64,000 bases of DNA, taken from Oscillospiraceae bacterium (lineage in GTDB: Bacteria; Bacillota; Clostridia; Oscillospirales; Oscillospiraceae). Below are positions 48,430 to 55,947 of the stretch, one piece after another. Below the pieces are notes generated by a model that was given only the letters and a program-made list of their open reading frames with translations, had not been told where the DNA came from and ran no database searches. The stretch spans positions 16,983 to 80,982 of the forward strand of contig CAJTCG010000015.1 of assembly GCA_910574635.1 (NCBI GenBank), in the 5' to 3' direction. Made by a program: the position numbers and the translations under genes. How positions within the stretch are numbered: the stretch's first letter is position 1; each line of letters opens with the position of its first letter.

Positions 48430-48981
48430 CTATCCCTCCTGTTCGTTTGTGTGCCACGGGCAGGCCCGCGCATGGCTTTTGTGGTCACACTTCGTAATGC
48501 AATGGTCCGCCCCTTCCAGGCACCCGTCTTTCTGGAATAAGTCGCAGGAACGGCAAATGCACTCCCGGCAATGTTCGTGCCCTTCCCAGTTCCACCAGCC
48601 CTGTTGCCCACGGGCCGGAATCGGTGTATCGAACATGACCGGATTTTTTAGGACCCAGGCCCAGCGCCCCGGCGAGTAGTCGCCCAGCGCCCGCTCCTGC
48701 GCCGTCAGGGTATCTACTACTTCCTCCACCGGTACGCAATCAACGATTTCCACGGTCCCCACGACCGCCCCAAGCGGCAGATCAGTCTTTCCTCCAACTG
48801 CGCCCATCAGCTCCCAGAACGCTTTGGCCGTAAGCGCTTTTGTTGCCCGGTCCAAGCTCGCTTTCCCGGCGTGGACGGCGACACGGCCCCGAATGTGTGT
48901 TTCCCTCGGGCGCGTTTCGTGTGGCTTCAATCCGGCCACGATAGCGTAGGCGTAGGGCTGATACACGGTAAACGCCCTCAT
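48430..48981 (-). CDS. ASCH-domain protein with Cys-rich tail
   Basis: 183 residues from ATG 48981. Residues 1-120 form an ASCH (PUA-like) domain: MRAFTVYQPYAYAIVAGLKP, IRGRVAVHAGKASLDRATKA, LPLGAVVGTVEIVDCVPVEE. The tail has CRECICRSCDLFQKDGC and CDHKSHARAC, a likely metal site. ASCH domains bind RNA or modified nucleotides; relatives are common in phages with modified DNA. Start overlaps the previous stop by 4 bp. Confidence 0.75.
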   Translation of the reverse strand: MRAFTVYQPYAYAIVAGLKPHETRPRETHIRGRVAVHAGKASLDRATKALTAKAFWELMGAVGGKTDLPLGAVVGTVEIVDCVPVEEVVDTLTAQERALGDYSPGRWAWVLKNPVMFDTPIPARGQQGWWNWEGHEHCRECICRSCDLFQKDGCLEGADHCITKCDHKSHARACPWHTNEQEG

Positions 48982-49628
48982 ACTCCCGCTCCTTCCCCGG
49001 AGTCCGTGCCCTCCCGGAACAGCGTGCCTTGGTTTTCGTTCGGCCTCGCCCGTTCTTCCGTGGTGTAGACCCGCTCTTTTTTCATCAGAGCAGTACGGCA
49101 AAGGCTTGTCAGTCCCTCCATGCGGTCGATCAGGTCCATGCACACAACGTCCATGGGCATAATGACCGCCTGGACCACCATGCCTATCTTCGCCACGATG
49201 TATACGCCGCCGTCCTTGGCTCTCCGCTCGTACAGGTGCATATAGTCCAGGTTGTCCAGCGGCGCAAGGTATTTGTCCTGAATGAACGTGACGCCATCCC
49301 TGGTCCGCAGCGGCAGTATCGTCCGGCCCCCGTAACGCAGGCACAGTTTCGGGTCCTCCAGGTAATGCTCCGACGGGTCCGCATCCTCCCAGTTGATATT
49401 GCCGGACACGTTGGTCTGGCGGAAGGACAGTTTTTCTTTCCGCTTCTCCGTGATGTCGAACATAGCGCACAGGTTGTCAGGGTCCAGGTACGGCATCCCG
49501 TCGATGGGGTAGGCCGCATATCCGTCCCCCAGCCATTGGCGCTCAAAGGTCCCTGTCCCGTCCACCTGGTCGTACAGGTGGAACAGGCCCGTTTTGTCGC
49601 AGATAGCGGCGACTTTCTTTAGCTTCAC
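48978..49628 (-). CDS. early-operon protein of unknown function
   Basis: 216 residues: MKLKKVAAICDKTGLFHLYD, YAAYPIDGMPYLDPDNLCAM, then IVAKIGMVVQAVIMPMDVVC. It looks like a multi-strand soluble protein; similar genes occur in clostridial phage early regions, but I cannot name a domain. Overlaps neighbours by 4 bp at both ends. Confidence 0.58.
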   Translation of the reverse strand: MKLKKVAAICDKTGLFHLYDQVDGTGTFERQWLGDGYAAYPIDGMPYLDPDNLCAMFDITEKRKEKLSFRQTNVSGNINWEDADPSEHYLEDPKLCLRYGGRTILPLRTRDGVTFIQDKYLAPLDNLDYMHLYERRAKDGGVYIVAKIGMVVQAVIMPMDVVCMDLIDRMEGLTSLCRTALMKKERVYTTEERARPNENQGTLFREGTDSGEGAGV

Positions 49629-50113
49629 GGCTTCCGCGCCCCCTTCCGCCGCCGTTTCTTATCCCGAATCTGTCTCCACCTGGGCGGGGCGGCGTCCTCC
49701 ATGGTCGGCGGGTCCGGCTCGTTGATCTCCTCCGCCACCGTCTCCAGCTCCTCCACATCCCCGGCCTGGAACGCAAAGGCCATGCCCGCCGAATACTTCC
49801 CTTGCAGCCAGTCCAGCATGAATTTCTGCCGGTCGCCCTTATACTGCGGCTGGGGGTGGGTCTGCTCTGCCTCGTAAACGGCGTCCATGATCTTCATGTT
49901 CTCCTTGGGCCACTGGCTGACGTGATACTCCAGCCCGCCCCGGTTCTCAATGCGGAACAGCAAAAGCTCCTGCCCGTCGAACAGGTCAAAGGCCCGTTGC
50001 AGGCTCTCAAAGTCCCGGTATGTAAGCCCCTGGCCCTTGTACCGCTCTTTCAGCTCCGCAATCGTTTTTCCTCCCGTATGCAGGAGGCCGCGAATTACTC
50101 TCGGTCTGTTCAC
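49625..50113 (-). CDS. early-operon protein of unknown function
   Basis: 162 residues with a winged-helix-like start (RGLLHTGGKTIAELKERYKG, YRDFESLQRAFDLFDGQELL) and a basic end (RWRQIRDKKRRRKGARKP). May bind nucleic acid. Four-base overlaps on both sides. Confidence 0.55.
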   Translation of the reverse strand: MNRPRVIRGLLHTGGKTIAELKERYKGQGLTYRDFESLQRAFDLFDGQELLLFRIENRGGLEYHVSQWPKENMKIMDAVYEAEQTHPQPQYKGDRQKFMLDWLQGKYSAGMAFAFQAGDVEELETVAEEINEPDPPTMEDAAPPRWRQIRDKKRRRKGARKP

Positions 50114-50352
50114 GTTTCCGCCTCCTCTCCGCCGTGCCCATAGGCCGCCGAAACCATGACGCCCCGCACGTCGTCTCCGCTGGCATTTTCAATCTCAACG
50201 CGCCAGCGCGTTCCGATCTGGTAGGCTGTCACTTTCCTGTTGCGCTTGCAGGCTTTCACCAGCTCCAGCACTCCGCCGCCGATCATGGACAACAGAATTA
50301 CAAAGCCCAGCCACACCCAAAAGCTCGAAAGGATAAATCGCAGAAATTCCAT
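50110..50352 (-). CDS. small membrane protein
   Basis: 80 residues: one or two N-terminal membrane segments (FILSSFWVWLGFVILLSMIG) and a beta-rich C-terminal domain (TAYQIGTRWRVEIENASGDD). Early operon; function unknown. Confidence 0.58.
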   Translation of the reverse strand: MEFLRFILSSFWVWLGFVILLSMIGGGVLELVKACKRNRKVTAYQIGTRWRVEIENASGDDVRGVMVSAAYGHGGEEAET

Positions 50353-50356
50353 GATG

Positions 50357-50896
50357 TCAAACCTCCTGAATGTCGATGTTGAAGCGCTCTTTCATCAGCT
50401 TCTTTTTCATGGCATATATGCGGGTTTTGGTGGCGCGGCTTTTCACGTCCTCCACCACCGACACCCACGCCGTTTCCGTTCTGAACCGCACGACGCTGTG
50501 CTCCGGCCCGTCCTGCACAGTTCGCTCGACCGCCAGCTCGTATGAGAAGTCCGCCTGATACCGGATGGCCCGGACGCGGACACCCTCGCTTGTGGTGTAC
50601 GCCTCCTGTAGTGTAAACTGGGGTTGCAGTTTCAAATCACGGATTTTCCCGGCCTGGAGCATAGCCAACAGTTCGTCAAACCGCCGTGCTTCTTTCTTGG
50701 ATTCAAACCGAATAGACACCCCGGACCCGGCGGCCCGCTCGTCCTTCTGGTTGTGATACTTGCTCCCCTTCGTCTGCGCACCGGCAGGGGAGAGGGCGGC
50801 AGTCCTCCGCCGCTCCTGCTCCATCAGCTTCCGCAGCGCCTGGGCTTGATAGGCGGGCGGCAGGTCCTTCACGTCAATGTTCATTGCTCGCTCCAA
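50357..50896 (-). CDS. DUF1064 family protein (nuclease-like)
   Basis: 179 residues. The pattern GSKYHNQKDERAAGSGVSIR, FESKKEARRFDELLAMLQAG, LKLQPQFTLQEAY and WVSVVEDVKSRATKTRIYAM matches DUF1064, whose E...Q...D.K arrangement resembles a PD-(D/E)XK nuclease. Common in phage replication modules, perhaps for junction or end processing. An ATG four codons downstream is an alternative start. Confidence 0.75.
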   Translation of the reverse strand: MERAMNIDVKDLPPAYQAQALRKLMEQERRRTAALSPAGAQTKGSKYHNQKDERAAGSGVSIRFESKKEARRFDELLAMLQAGKIRDLKLQPQFTLQEAYTTSEGVRVRAIRYQADFSYELAVERTVQDGPEHSVVRFRTETAWVSVVEDVKSRATKTRIYAMKKKLMKERFNIDIQEV

Positions 50897-51067
50897 TCAG
50901 GTCAAGGCTTGCATCTTCGCCATTTCCCACATGAAGTTTTTCATGGCTTCCTCCATCTGCTCCGGCGTGCTGTCCTCTTTCTCCATCACGTCAGCCGCTT
51001 TGTCCGTCGCGTCCGCAATGCCTCTAAAGGCCGCCGCAAGCTCTCTGTACTTTTTGGCGTCGTTCAT
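50897..51067 (-). CDS. small helical protein
   Basis: 56 residues, ATG 51067 directly after the TAA of the HD gene: MNDAKKYRELAAAFRGIADA, then TDKAADVMEKEDSTPEQM. Fully helical and acidic. Its stop adjoins the DUF1064 start, so it fits the operon. Unknown function. Confidence 0.55.
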   Translation of the reverse strand: MNDAKKYRELAAAFRGIADATDKAADVMEKEDSTPEQMEEAMKNFMWEMAKMQALT

Positions 51068-51691
51068 TTAGGCTTCCTCCAATCGTTTTTCTTCCTGCGC
51101 CGCCCGCATATCCGCCGCATGAAGGGCATATACCAGGGGAGAGAGCGACATAGCCGCGTCCAAGTCCCGGCTCCCGCCCTTCACGGCGCTGTCATACGCG
51201 CCCATGTGCCAGCGGATAGCCAGCGCCTCCTCGTCCGTCAGCCGGATAAACCGGGAGATCAGGTAGACAGACTTCTCCCCGTGCCCCATCGGGAACGGGT
51301 CGCGGTAGGTGTAGCGGTCGGTCTTGCCCTCCACCACGGCCTTGAATGTGTCAACCTCGCGGTACACGCCCACCTTGCACACGTCATGCAGGAGGCCGCA
51401 GATTGCCGTCGTTTCGTTGACGTTCTCCATGTCCCGGAGGCTGTAGTCCCCCAAGAGCTGGTAGTACACGTTGAGACTGTGCTGCACCAGCCCGCCCGGA
51501 TAGGCCCCGTGGTGCTTCGCTCCCGCCGGTGCCGTGAAAAAGTCCGTGGTTTTAAGCCACGCCAACAGCCCCGCCGCCCCCGGTCGTGTGATGTGGCTGC
51601 TGAACAGCCCCGTGAAATTCTTGGATACCTTTTGTCTGGCCTCCTCCGCTCGCGCAAGGTCCTCTGTGATCTTCTCCATGATTTTGTCCAT
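51068..51691 (-). CDS. HD-domain phosphohydrolase
   Basis: 207 residues from ATG 51691. Metal ligands of an HD fold are visible: HHGAYPGGLVQHSLNVYYQL, CGLLHDVCKVGVYREVD (HD pair), AIRWHMGAYDSAVKGGSRDL, YALHAADMRAAQE. Such phage enzymes hydrolyse nucleotides or cyclic nucleotides. Being in a replication module, a role in dNTP or signal-nucleotide turnover is likely; anti-CBASS/Thoeris nucleotide cleavage is a possibility I cannot test here. Confidence 0.75.
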   Translation of the reverse strand: MDKIMEKITEDLARAEEARQKVSKNFTGLFSSHITRPGAAGLLAWLKTTDFFTAPAGAKHHGAYPGGLVQHSLNVYYQLLGDYSLRDMENVNETTAICGLLHDVCKVGVYREVDTFKAVVEGKTDRYTYRDPFPMGHGEKSVYLISRFIRLTDEEALAIRWHMGAYDSAVKGGSRDLDAAMSLSPLVYALHAADMRAAQEEKRLEEA

Positions 51692-51704
51692 GATCCCACT
51701 CCTC

Positions 51705-52139
51705 TCACATTTTCGGCCCACGGAAGATCGCCAGCATGGACGGGAATGGAGCGCCTGTTGTGCTGTCTCCAAACTTCAATCTCCCACGTATGAAACGGAC
51801 TTCCGCCCGGTTCAAAATGAAATCGTGGAAATATGCTGTGTCTGTCCGGGCCGGAATCAGCAGGACAACGATTGTCCCGTCCTTGCACCCCTCCCGGTAG
51901 CACTTTTCCACCCACTTGTAGATCGCTCGCCCATACGGAGGATTGCAAAAAACCCGCTCCCCGCTCCAGTCCTGTACCAGCCCATCCTCCTCCGCTGTGA
52001 AGTATCGGGCACACTTGTGGTTTTCTGTATCGGCGCACGGGTCCAGCGTGAAGGAAAATTCCCTGTCCAGTTCGTCAAAAAACGCTTGGGGTGTACTCCA
52101 CTGGTCTGTTTTGCTGCTAAACATAATGTCGGTGTTCAT
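51705..52139 (-). CDS. phage N6-adenine DNA methyltransferase (Dam-like)
   Basis: 144 residues from ATG 52139. TDQWSTPQAFFDELDREFSF and TLDPCADTENHKCARYFTAE start the family; the catalytic FCNPPYG (NPPY) is near residue 70, with VVLLIPARTDTAYFHDFILN after it. Matches the compact adenine-methylase family of phages. Could protect phage DNA from restriction. Confidence 0.87.
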   Translation of the reverse strand: MNTDIMFSSKTDQWSTPQAFFDELDREFSFTLDPCADTENHKCARYFTAEEDGLVQDWSGERVFCNPPYGRAIYKWVEKCYREGCKDGTIVVLLIPARTDTAYFHDFILNRAEVRFIRGRLKFGDSTTGAPFPSMLAIFRGPKM

Positions 52140-52143
52140 TCTC

Positions 52144-52941
52144 TCACCCCTTTCGCTTCGGTTTTTGCTTTGGGCGGATAAACTTGCCGTCCTCCCGGTA
52201 GAGGCGGACGGCAAGATAGCACCCACCGTTCACATCGTTGTGCCATGTCTCCGCCTTGGAGCACAGGTAGCCAGGATAGAGGCGATCAAACCGGGTGCTG
52301 TCCTGGACATGATCGGCCAGCTCCCGCGCCTTGCGCCCGGAGATACGCCCGTCTCGGGTCTTAGGCTCCGGGTCCACCAGATTCCGTGAGGCTGTCCACG
52401 CTTTTTTCCCTGCGGGAGACTTCACGACGTACCGGGCCAGCCCTTCCAGCCCCTCCTCGTTGAATTGCAGGCGGCGGGAGTTGGCATACCCATGGCCCTC
52501 CGTGTCGGTCCAGAGCTGTTCCAGTTCGTCCCGGTCGATGCCCTTCTCCACCTCGATTGTGACGTGGTGGTGGTAGCGTCCCCCTCGTTTCCCCCGCTCG
52601 GTGACAGCAATATATTTCAGCTCCCCCAGCCCGTGCTTGGCTATGTATCGCTTCAACCGGCGGATGAAATTCTGCAAGTGCCGCTTTGCCTCCTCGTCGT
52701 CCCCCGGCTGCACTTTGTAGGTCAGGTGGATTTCCAGCCCGTCCGGGGTGAAGTTGGCATGGAGCAGGCGGGCCAGCTTTTCCTCCCGGTGCCGCTGGTT
52801 CAGCTTCTCTTGGGCTTTGGTGGACGGCTTTCTCTTTACCCGCTTCCCGCCGCTGTGCTTTCCGGCCTCAAAGACAGGGTAGATAAACACGTCCAGGTAT
52901 TCCCCGCAGGTATACTTCTTTTCCCGGTACACGATACGCAT
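52144..52941 (-). CDS. HUH replication protein (ORF2/G2P-type Rep)
   Basis: 265 residues. The HUH motif is RYHHHVTIE near residue 122, preceded by FTPDGLEIHLTYKVQPGDDE and a helix with QNFIRRLKRYIAKHGLGELK. A candidate catalytic Tyr is in ARYVVKSPAGKKAW. This matches the ORF2/G2P-type Rep fold of rolling-circle replicons (nick and join ssDNA). Upstream lie a 47-bp palindrome and a candidate antisense RNA. A role in phage or plasmid-stage replication is inferred. Confidence 0.78.
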   Translation of the reverse strand: MRIVYREKKYTCGEYLDVFIYPVFEAGKHSGGKRVKRKPSTKAQEKLNQRHREEKLARLLHANFTPDGLEIHLTYKVQPGDDEEAKRHLQNFIRRLKRYIAKHGLGELKYIAVTERGKRGGRYHHHVTIEVEKGIDRDELEQLWTDTEGHGYANSRRLQFNEEGLEGLARYVVKSPAGKKAWTASRNLVDPEPKTRDGRISGRKARELADHVQDSTRFDRLYPGYLCSKAETWHNDVNGGCYLAVRLYREDGKFIRPKQKPKRKG

Positions 52942-52980
52942 ACCGGCAGCACCCCCTCCGTGGTCGTTAAGTTACGATTC

Positions 52981-53027
52981 CATACAAGCCCGAAACGCGC
53001 CGCAGCGCGTGGTTTCCCTCTTGTATG
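52981..53027. other. palindrome in front of rep: candidate replication origin or attenuator
   Basis: CATACAAG (52981-52988) and CTTGTATG (53020-53027) are perfect inverted copies; inside them GAAAC/GTTTC and ACGCGC-cgca-GCGCGT also pair, so the whole 47 bp can form one cruciform or stem-loop. It lies 40 bp before the rep start. Rolling-circle Rep proteins nick in such structures near their own genes. An RNA attenuator is the alternative. The right arm overlaps the -35 of the plus-strand promoter. Confidence 0.55.
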
Positions 53028-53126
53028 TGGCCCCGGAATGTGGTACAATATGTAGTGTCCAGATGCACTCTCCGGGGTGTCGCCCTGCGCAAGCTGTAGG
53101 AGGCTTACGCAGGGTGTTTTTATTTT
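53021..53126 (+). ncRNA. candidate antisense RNA over the rep leader
   Basis: Plus-strand promoter: TTGTAT (53021-53026), 17 bp, TACAAT (53044-53049), start expected near 53056. A terminator hairpin follows: CCCTGCG (53083-53089) with CGCAGGG (53108-53114) plus AAGC/GCTT, then TGTTTTTATTTT. The RNA would be about 65-70 nt and contain no frame of note. It is complementary to the transcript running from 53120 into rep, the arrangement of copy-control antisense RNAs. Expression is not shown by sequence alone. Confidence 0.55.
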
Positions 53127-53293
53127 CCGTTTTTTTCCTTTGGCTTGCTCGTATCCAGCCAGGCCAAGTGCTTGCACCGGCGCATCACGCACCCCCGCCG
53201 CCGAATATAAACATCATTCATCAGCCGCTCATGCAGGGCGCACCATGCCGTGGCGTTGGCGGGCTGTTTTGGCGGCTTTTTCCGCCGTTTCAC
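53120..53293 (-). CDS. small basic protein upstream of rep
   Basis: 57 residues from GTG 53293, overlapping the previous stop as GTGA: VKRRKKPPKQPANATAWCAL, then NDVYIRRRGCVMRRCKHLAW. Very basic with four Cys, so a small nucleic-acid-binding protein is plausible. Its 3' end lies at the terminator of the plus-strand candidate RNA. Confidence 0.55.
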   Translation of the reverse strand: MKRRKKPPKQPANATAWCALHERLMNDVYIRRRGCVMRRCKHLAWLDTSKPKEKNGK

Positions 53294-53601
53294 CTCCGGT
53301 CCTTCCAGTCGCGCACGATGTCCCGGACGGTGGCCGCCATCGTGTACCAGAACACGGGCAGCAGCAGGGCCAGCGCCTCGCCGCCGACGGCGTGATACCC
53401 CCGCTCCCGCATGGCATAGGCCGCGCCGATCTTGAACAGCGCCACGCCCGCCACCGTCAGAAACGTGTACCACGCCACAGTCCAGCCGTTCAGCCGCGCC
53501 AGCCACCGGCGCAGGCCCGTCCGCTCCTTGGGCTTGTCCACGTTTTCCCGCTCGCCCCGGTGGTTCTTATGTACTGCCACAGTGATTACCGTTGCTTGCA
53601 T
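53290..53601 (-). CDS. small membrane protein
   Basis: 103 residues: charged N-terminus, then WTVAWYTFLTVAGVALFKIG and GGEALALLLPVFWYTMAATV as two membrane helices. Early operon position next to methyltransferase and rep; function unknown, possibly superinfection exclusion (weak inference). Confidence 0.55.
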   Translation of the reverse strand: MQATVITVAVHKNHRGERENVDKPKERTGLRRWLARLNGWTVAWYTFLTVAGVALFKIGAAYAMRERGYHAVGGEALALLLPVFWYTMAATVRDIVRDWKDRR

Positions 53602-53617
53602 TGTTCTATCCCTTCTT

Positions 53618-54583
53618 TCAAATCATCAGCTGTTCGTACTCCGCCATCGTTGCGGAAATTCTTTTTTGTGCCATTTCCCAATATTCCGAGTTGATCTCCA
53701 CGCCTATAAAATTACGCCGCAGGCGTTTTGCTGCCACGCCAGTTGTTCCACTCCCGGCGAACGGGTCCAGAACGGTCCCGCCCTCCGGGCATCCGGCCAA
53801 TATGCACGGCTCTACCAGCTGTTCCGGGAATACAGCGAAGTGATTTCCTTTGCACCCTCTTGTGGCAACAGTCCACACGTCACGCTTGCTTCGCAGTTCG
53901 CTTTCGCCGCTGTACGGGATGTTCCCCTCCAGGTGCTTTGTTGGTGTTGGCCTATATTTTCTCTTGATATTTCCCGACCCCCGCAATCTCGTTTGTCGCG
54001 GACCAAACGCGCCCCGGCTCCCAGCTACAGCATCATTTTTACAGCTGGTACGCCGCTCCTTGATTGCCGTATGGTCAAAGTAATATCTGTCGCTTTTCGC
54101 CAGCAAAAATATATATTCGTGGCTCTTTGTGCATCGGTCCGTCACGCTTTCCGGCATGGCGTTTGGCTTTTGCCAGATAATATCCTGCCGCAAATACCAC
54201 CCATCCGCCCGCAGCGCAAAGGCTACCATCCACGGTATTCCTATCAGGTCCTTGTGCTTGTACCCTTCCGGCGTGCCTCTGGACGGTTTTCCGCAGATGT
54301 TTCTTGACGATAGGCCAGGGGCATACCGCCCAGTTTTTGTTGCGTAGCTGTCCCCAATGTTCAGCCACAGGGTCCCATCTGGACGTAGGATGCGCCGAAC
54401 CTCCCGGAATACCTGGACCAGCCTATCAACGTATTCCTCCGGCGTTTCCTCCGTCCCGATCTGTCCCGCTATTCCATAGTCCCGCAGATTGTAATAGGGT
54501 GGGGAGGTCACACAGGTATAGATGCTTTCGGATTTCATCGTTTGCAGCTGCTCCAGGGCATCACCCAGTATCATCGTTTCCAT
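53618..54583 (-). CDS. site-specific DNA methyltransferase (beta class, TSPPY)
   Basis: 321 residues. Catalytic TSPPYYNLRDYG is near residue 27, before the SAM-binding LDPFAGSGTTGVAAKRLRRN near residue 275: motif IV before motif I, so beta class, with TSPPY typical of N4-cytosine or some N6-adenine enzymes. GFNIGDSY-like (LWLNIGDSYATKTG) and GIPWMVAFALRADGWYLRQD are also family features. No restriction partner is adjacent, so it is probably protective. Confidence 0.9.
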   Translation of the reverse strand: METMILGDALEQLQTMKSESIYTCVTSPPYYNLRDYGIAGQIGTEETPEEYVDRLVQVFREVRRILRPDGTLWLNIGDSYATKTGRYAPGLSSRNICGKPSRGTPEGYKHKDLIGIPWMVAFALRADGWYLRQDIIWQKPNAMPESVTDRCTKSHEYIFLLAKSDRYYFDHTAIKERRTSCKNDAVAGSRGAFGPRQTRLRGSGNIKRKYRPTPTKHLEGNIPYSGESELRSKRDVWTVATRGCKGNHFAVFPEQLVEPCILAGCPEGGTVLDPFAGSGTTGVAAKRLRRNFIGVEINSEYWEMAQKRISATMAEYEQLMI

Positions 54584-54594
54584 TGCTCACTATT

Positions 54595-54843
54595 TCACCG
54601 CCCTTTCCTGCACGTCCGCCAATGCGGAACAAAGGCAACCGGCGTGTTGATCTTCTGTTCCAAGGTCTGAATCTCTCCCGGCTCCGCCACTCTCCCGGTC
54701 AGCTCGCCCTCCTCCTCGGCGTAAAATTTGTCCTGCCCGTCGCCCTCGATCACAAAGACCGGCTCCAGGTCCACCGGGATATAGCCGCCGTCCGGCTTGC
54801 ACACCCAGTCAATTTCCGCGCCACAGTTCCAGCATACGCTCAC
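54595..54843 (-). CDS. small zinc-binding-type protein
   Basis: 82 residues from GTG 54843, preceded by GGGGGTG: VSVCWNCGAEIDWVCKPDGG, then EPVFVIEGDGQDKFYAEEEG and HWRTCRKGR. CxxC plus two later Cys/His suggest one zinc site. Lies between the methyltransferase and a radical-SAM gene. Confidence 0.58.
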   Translation of the reverse strand: MSVCWNCGAEIDWVCKPDGGYIPVDLEPVFVIEGDGQDKFYAEEEGELTGRVAEPGEIQTLEQKINTPVAFVPHWRTCRKGR

Positions 54844-54847
54844 ACTT

Positions 54848-55750
54848 TCACCCCCGCTTCGGGTCAAATTTATAAAAGTCTGGTTCTGCCCGGAAGATCA
54901 GGCGGTTGTTGCACCACCGCTGGAGCATCCGTATCTCTCGCGGCGCGTTGGGCTTGTCGTAGATCATCACATAGGGGTCATAGCCCATATCGCGCAAGGT
55001 ATAAATCCGGTACAAGTTCTCCTCCATGGTGGTGTCGTAGTTGGTCAAGCAGTAGACCGTCGCATACTGGCCGTGCCTATTCTTCCTCCCGTAGTTAGCA
55101 TACAGCCGCAGGCCCCGCAGAACAGCCTCGCTCTCCTTCATGTAGTCCCAGGCAAAATGAATTTCTTTCAGCTTGATCGTGCCGATTGCCTGGATATTCT
55201 CGACCGTCAGCAGGCGGCAATCCAGTCCTTGCGTGAAGTCCACCCACGCGCCACTCTCCGCAAGCTGACCCAGCAGCTCTATGTGCTCCCAGCAGGCCAG
55301 CAGATTAGGGTCCAGCAGTTTGATGTTCCTCTGGCCCCGCCACCACTCGGAGAGATCGGCCACCTTTTGGGAGGCGCGGCCCTCCTTTTCCGCAACGATG
55401 CAGAAGTGACACCCACGGGGACAGCCCCTCGTCAGGAATCCATAGGCGGTATCGCGGGTCAATTTCGGGTACAGAGAGTAGTCCGGGTAGATGTGCTCCA
55501 CGTCGTCCGGTAGAACATTGTCCAGGCCGTAGCCGGTCCCGCCCTTGATGATCTCGCGGGCGTTCAATGGCTCGTCCACGTCCGGGGAGTAGGTGCTGTC
55601 AAAGACTTTGCTCATGTATACCCGGTCGTAGTCTCCGAAGCCCCACCACCATTCCACCGTGTCGCCCTGGGCCTTGTGCCAGGCGGACAGCTTCATCAAT
55701 GCCAGATTAGGGAAGTTGTGGCCGTCCACGTCGATCAGGCCGACGGTCAT
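54848..55750 (-). CDS. radical SAM protein 1
   Basis: 300 residues from ATG 55750. N-terminus GLIDVDGHNFPNLALMKLSA then WHKAQGDTVEWWWGF resembles a B12-binding-type Rossmann start. The Fe-S cluster motif CPRGCHFCIVAEKEG (CxxxCxxC) is near residue 108, followed by barrel strands (DFTQGLDCRLLTVENIQAIG; VYCLTNYDTTMEENLYRIYT). Radical chemistry on an unknown substrate; similar genes occur in phages of gut Clostridia. With the other radical-SAM and PP-loop genes it suggests nucleic-acid modification (inference). Confidence 0.82.
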   Translation of the reverse strand: MTVGLIDVDGHNFPNLALMKLSAWHKAQGDTVEWWWGFGDYDRVYMSKVFDSTYSPDVDEPLNAREIIKGGTGYGLDNVLPDDVEHIYPDYSLYPKLTRDTAYGFLTRGCPRGCHFCIVAEKEGRASQKVADLSEWWRGQRNIKLLDPNLLACWEHIELLGQLAESGAWVDFTQGLDCRLLTVENIQAIGTIKLKEIHFAWDYMKESEAVLRGLRLYANYGRKNRHGQYATVYCLTNYDTTMEENLYRIYTLRDMGYDPYVMIYDKPNAPREIRMLQRWCNNRLIFRAEPDFYKFDPKRG

Positions 55751-55947
55751 TTCTTCACCGCCTTTTCCTGCATCATCGGACACCACGCCGGGACATACGG
55801 AAAGAATCTCCCGGCGTAGTCGCTCATAACGTAACCACAGCGCGGCCCCGGCGCAAAGCACCTGTACCATGTCCCGCCCTTCGGCGCAGATTCAGCCTTG
55901 GCATAGGCGCATCCCTCGCACGTCCTGGACCAGTCCGCCGCGCTCAT
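55747..55947 (-). CDS. 66-residue Cys-rich protein between radical SAM genes
   Basis: ATG 55947: MSAADWSRTCEGCAYAKAES, CFAPGPRCGYVMSDYAG, PAWCPMM; five Cys. Overlaps both radical SAM genes by 4 bp, so the three are tightly co-translated. May bind a metal or serve as a small partner. Confidence 0.58.
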   Translation of the reverse strand: MSAADWSRTCEGCAYAKAESAPKGGTWYRCFAPGPRCGYVMSDYAGRFFPYVPAWCPMMQEKAVKK

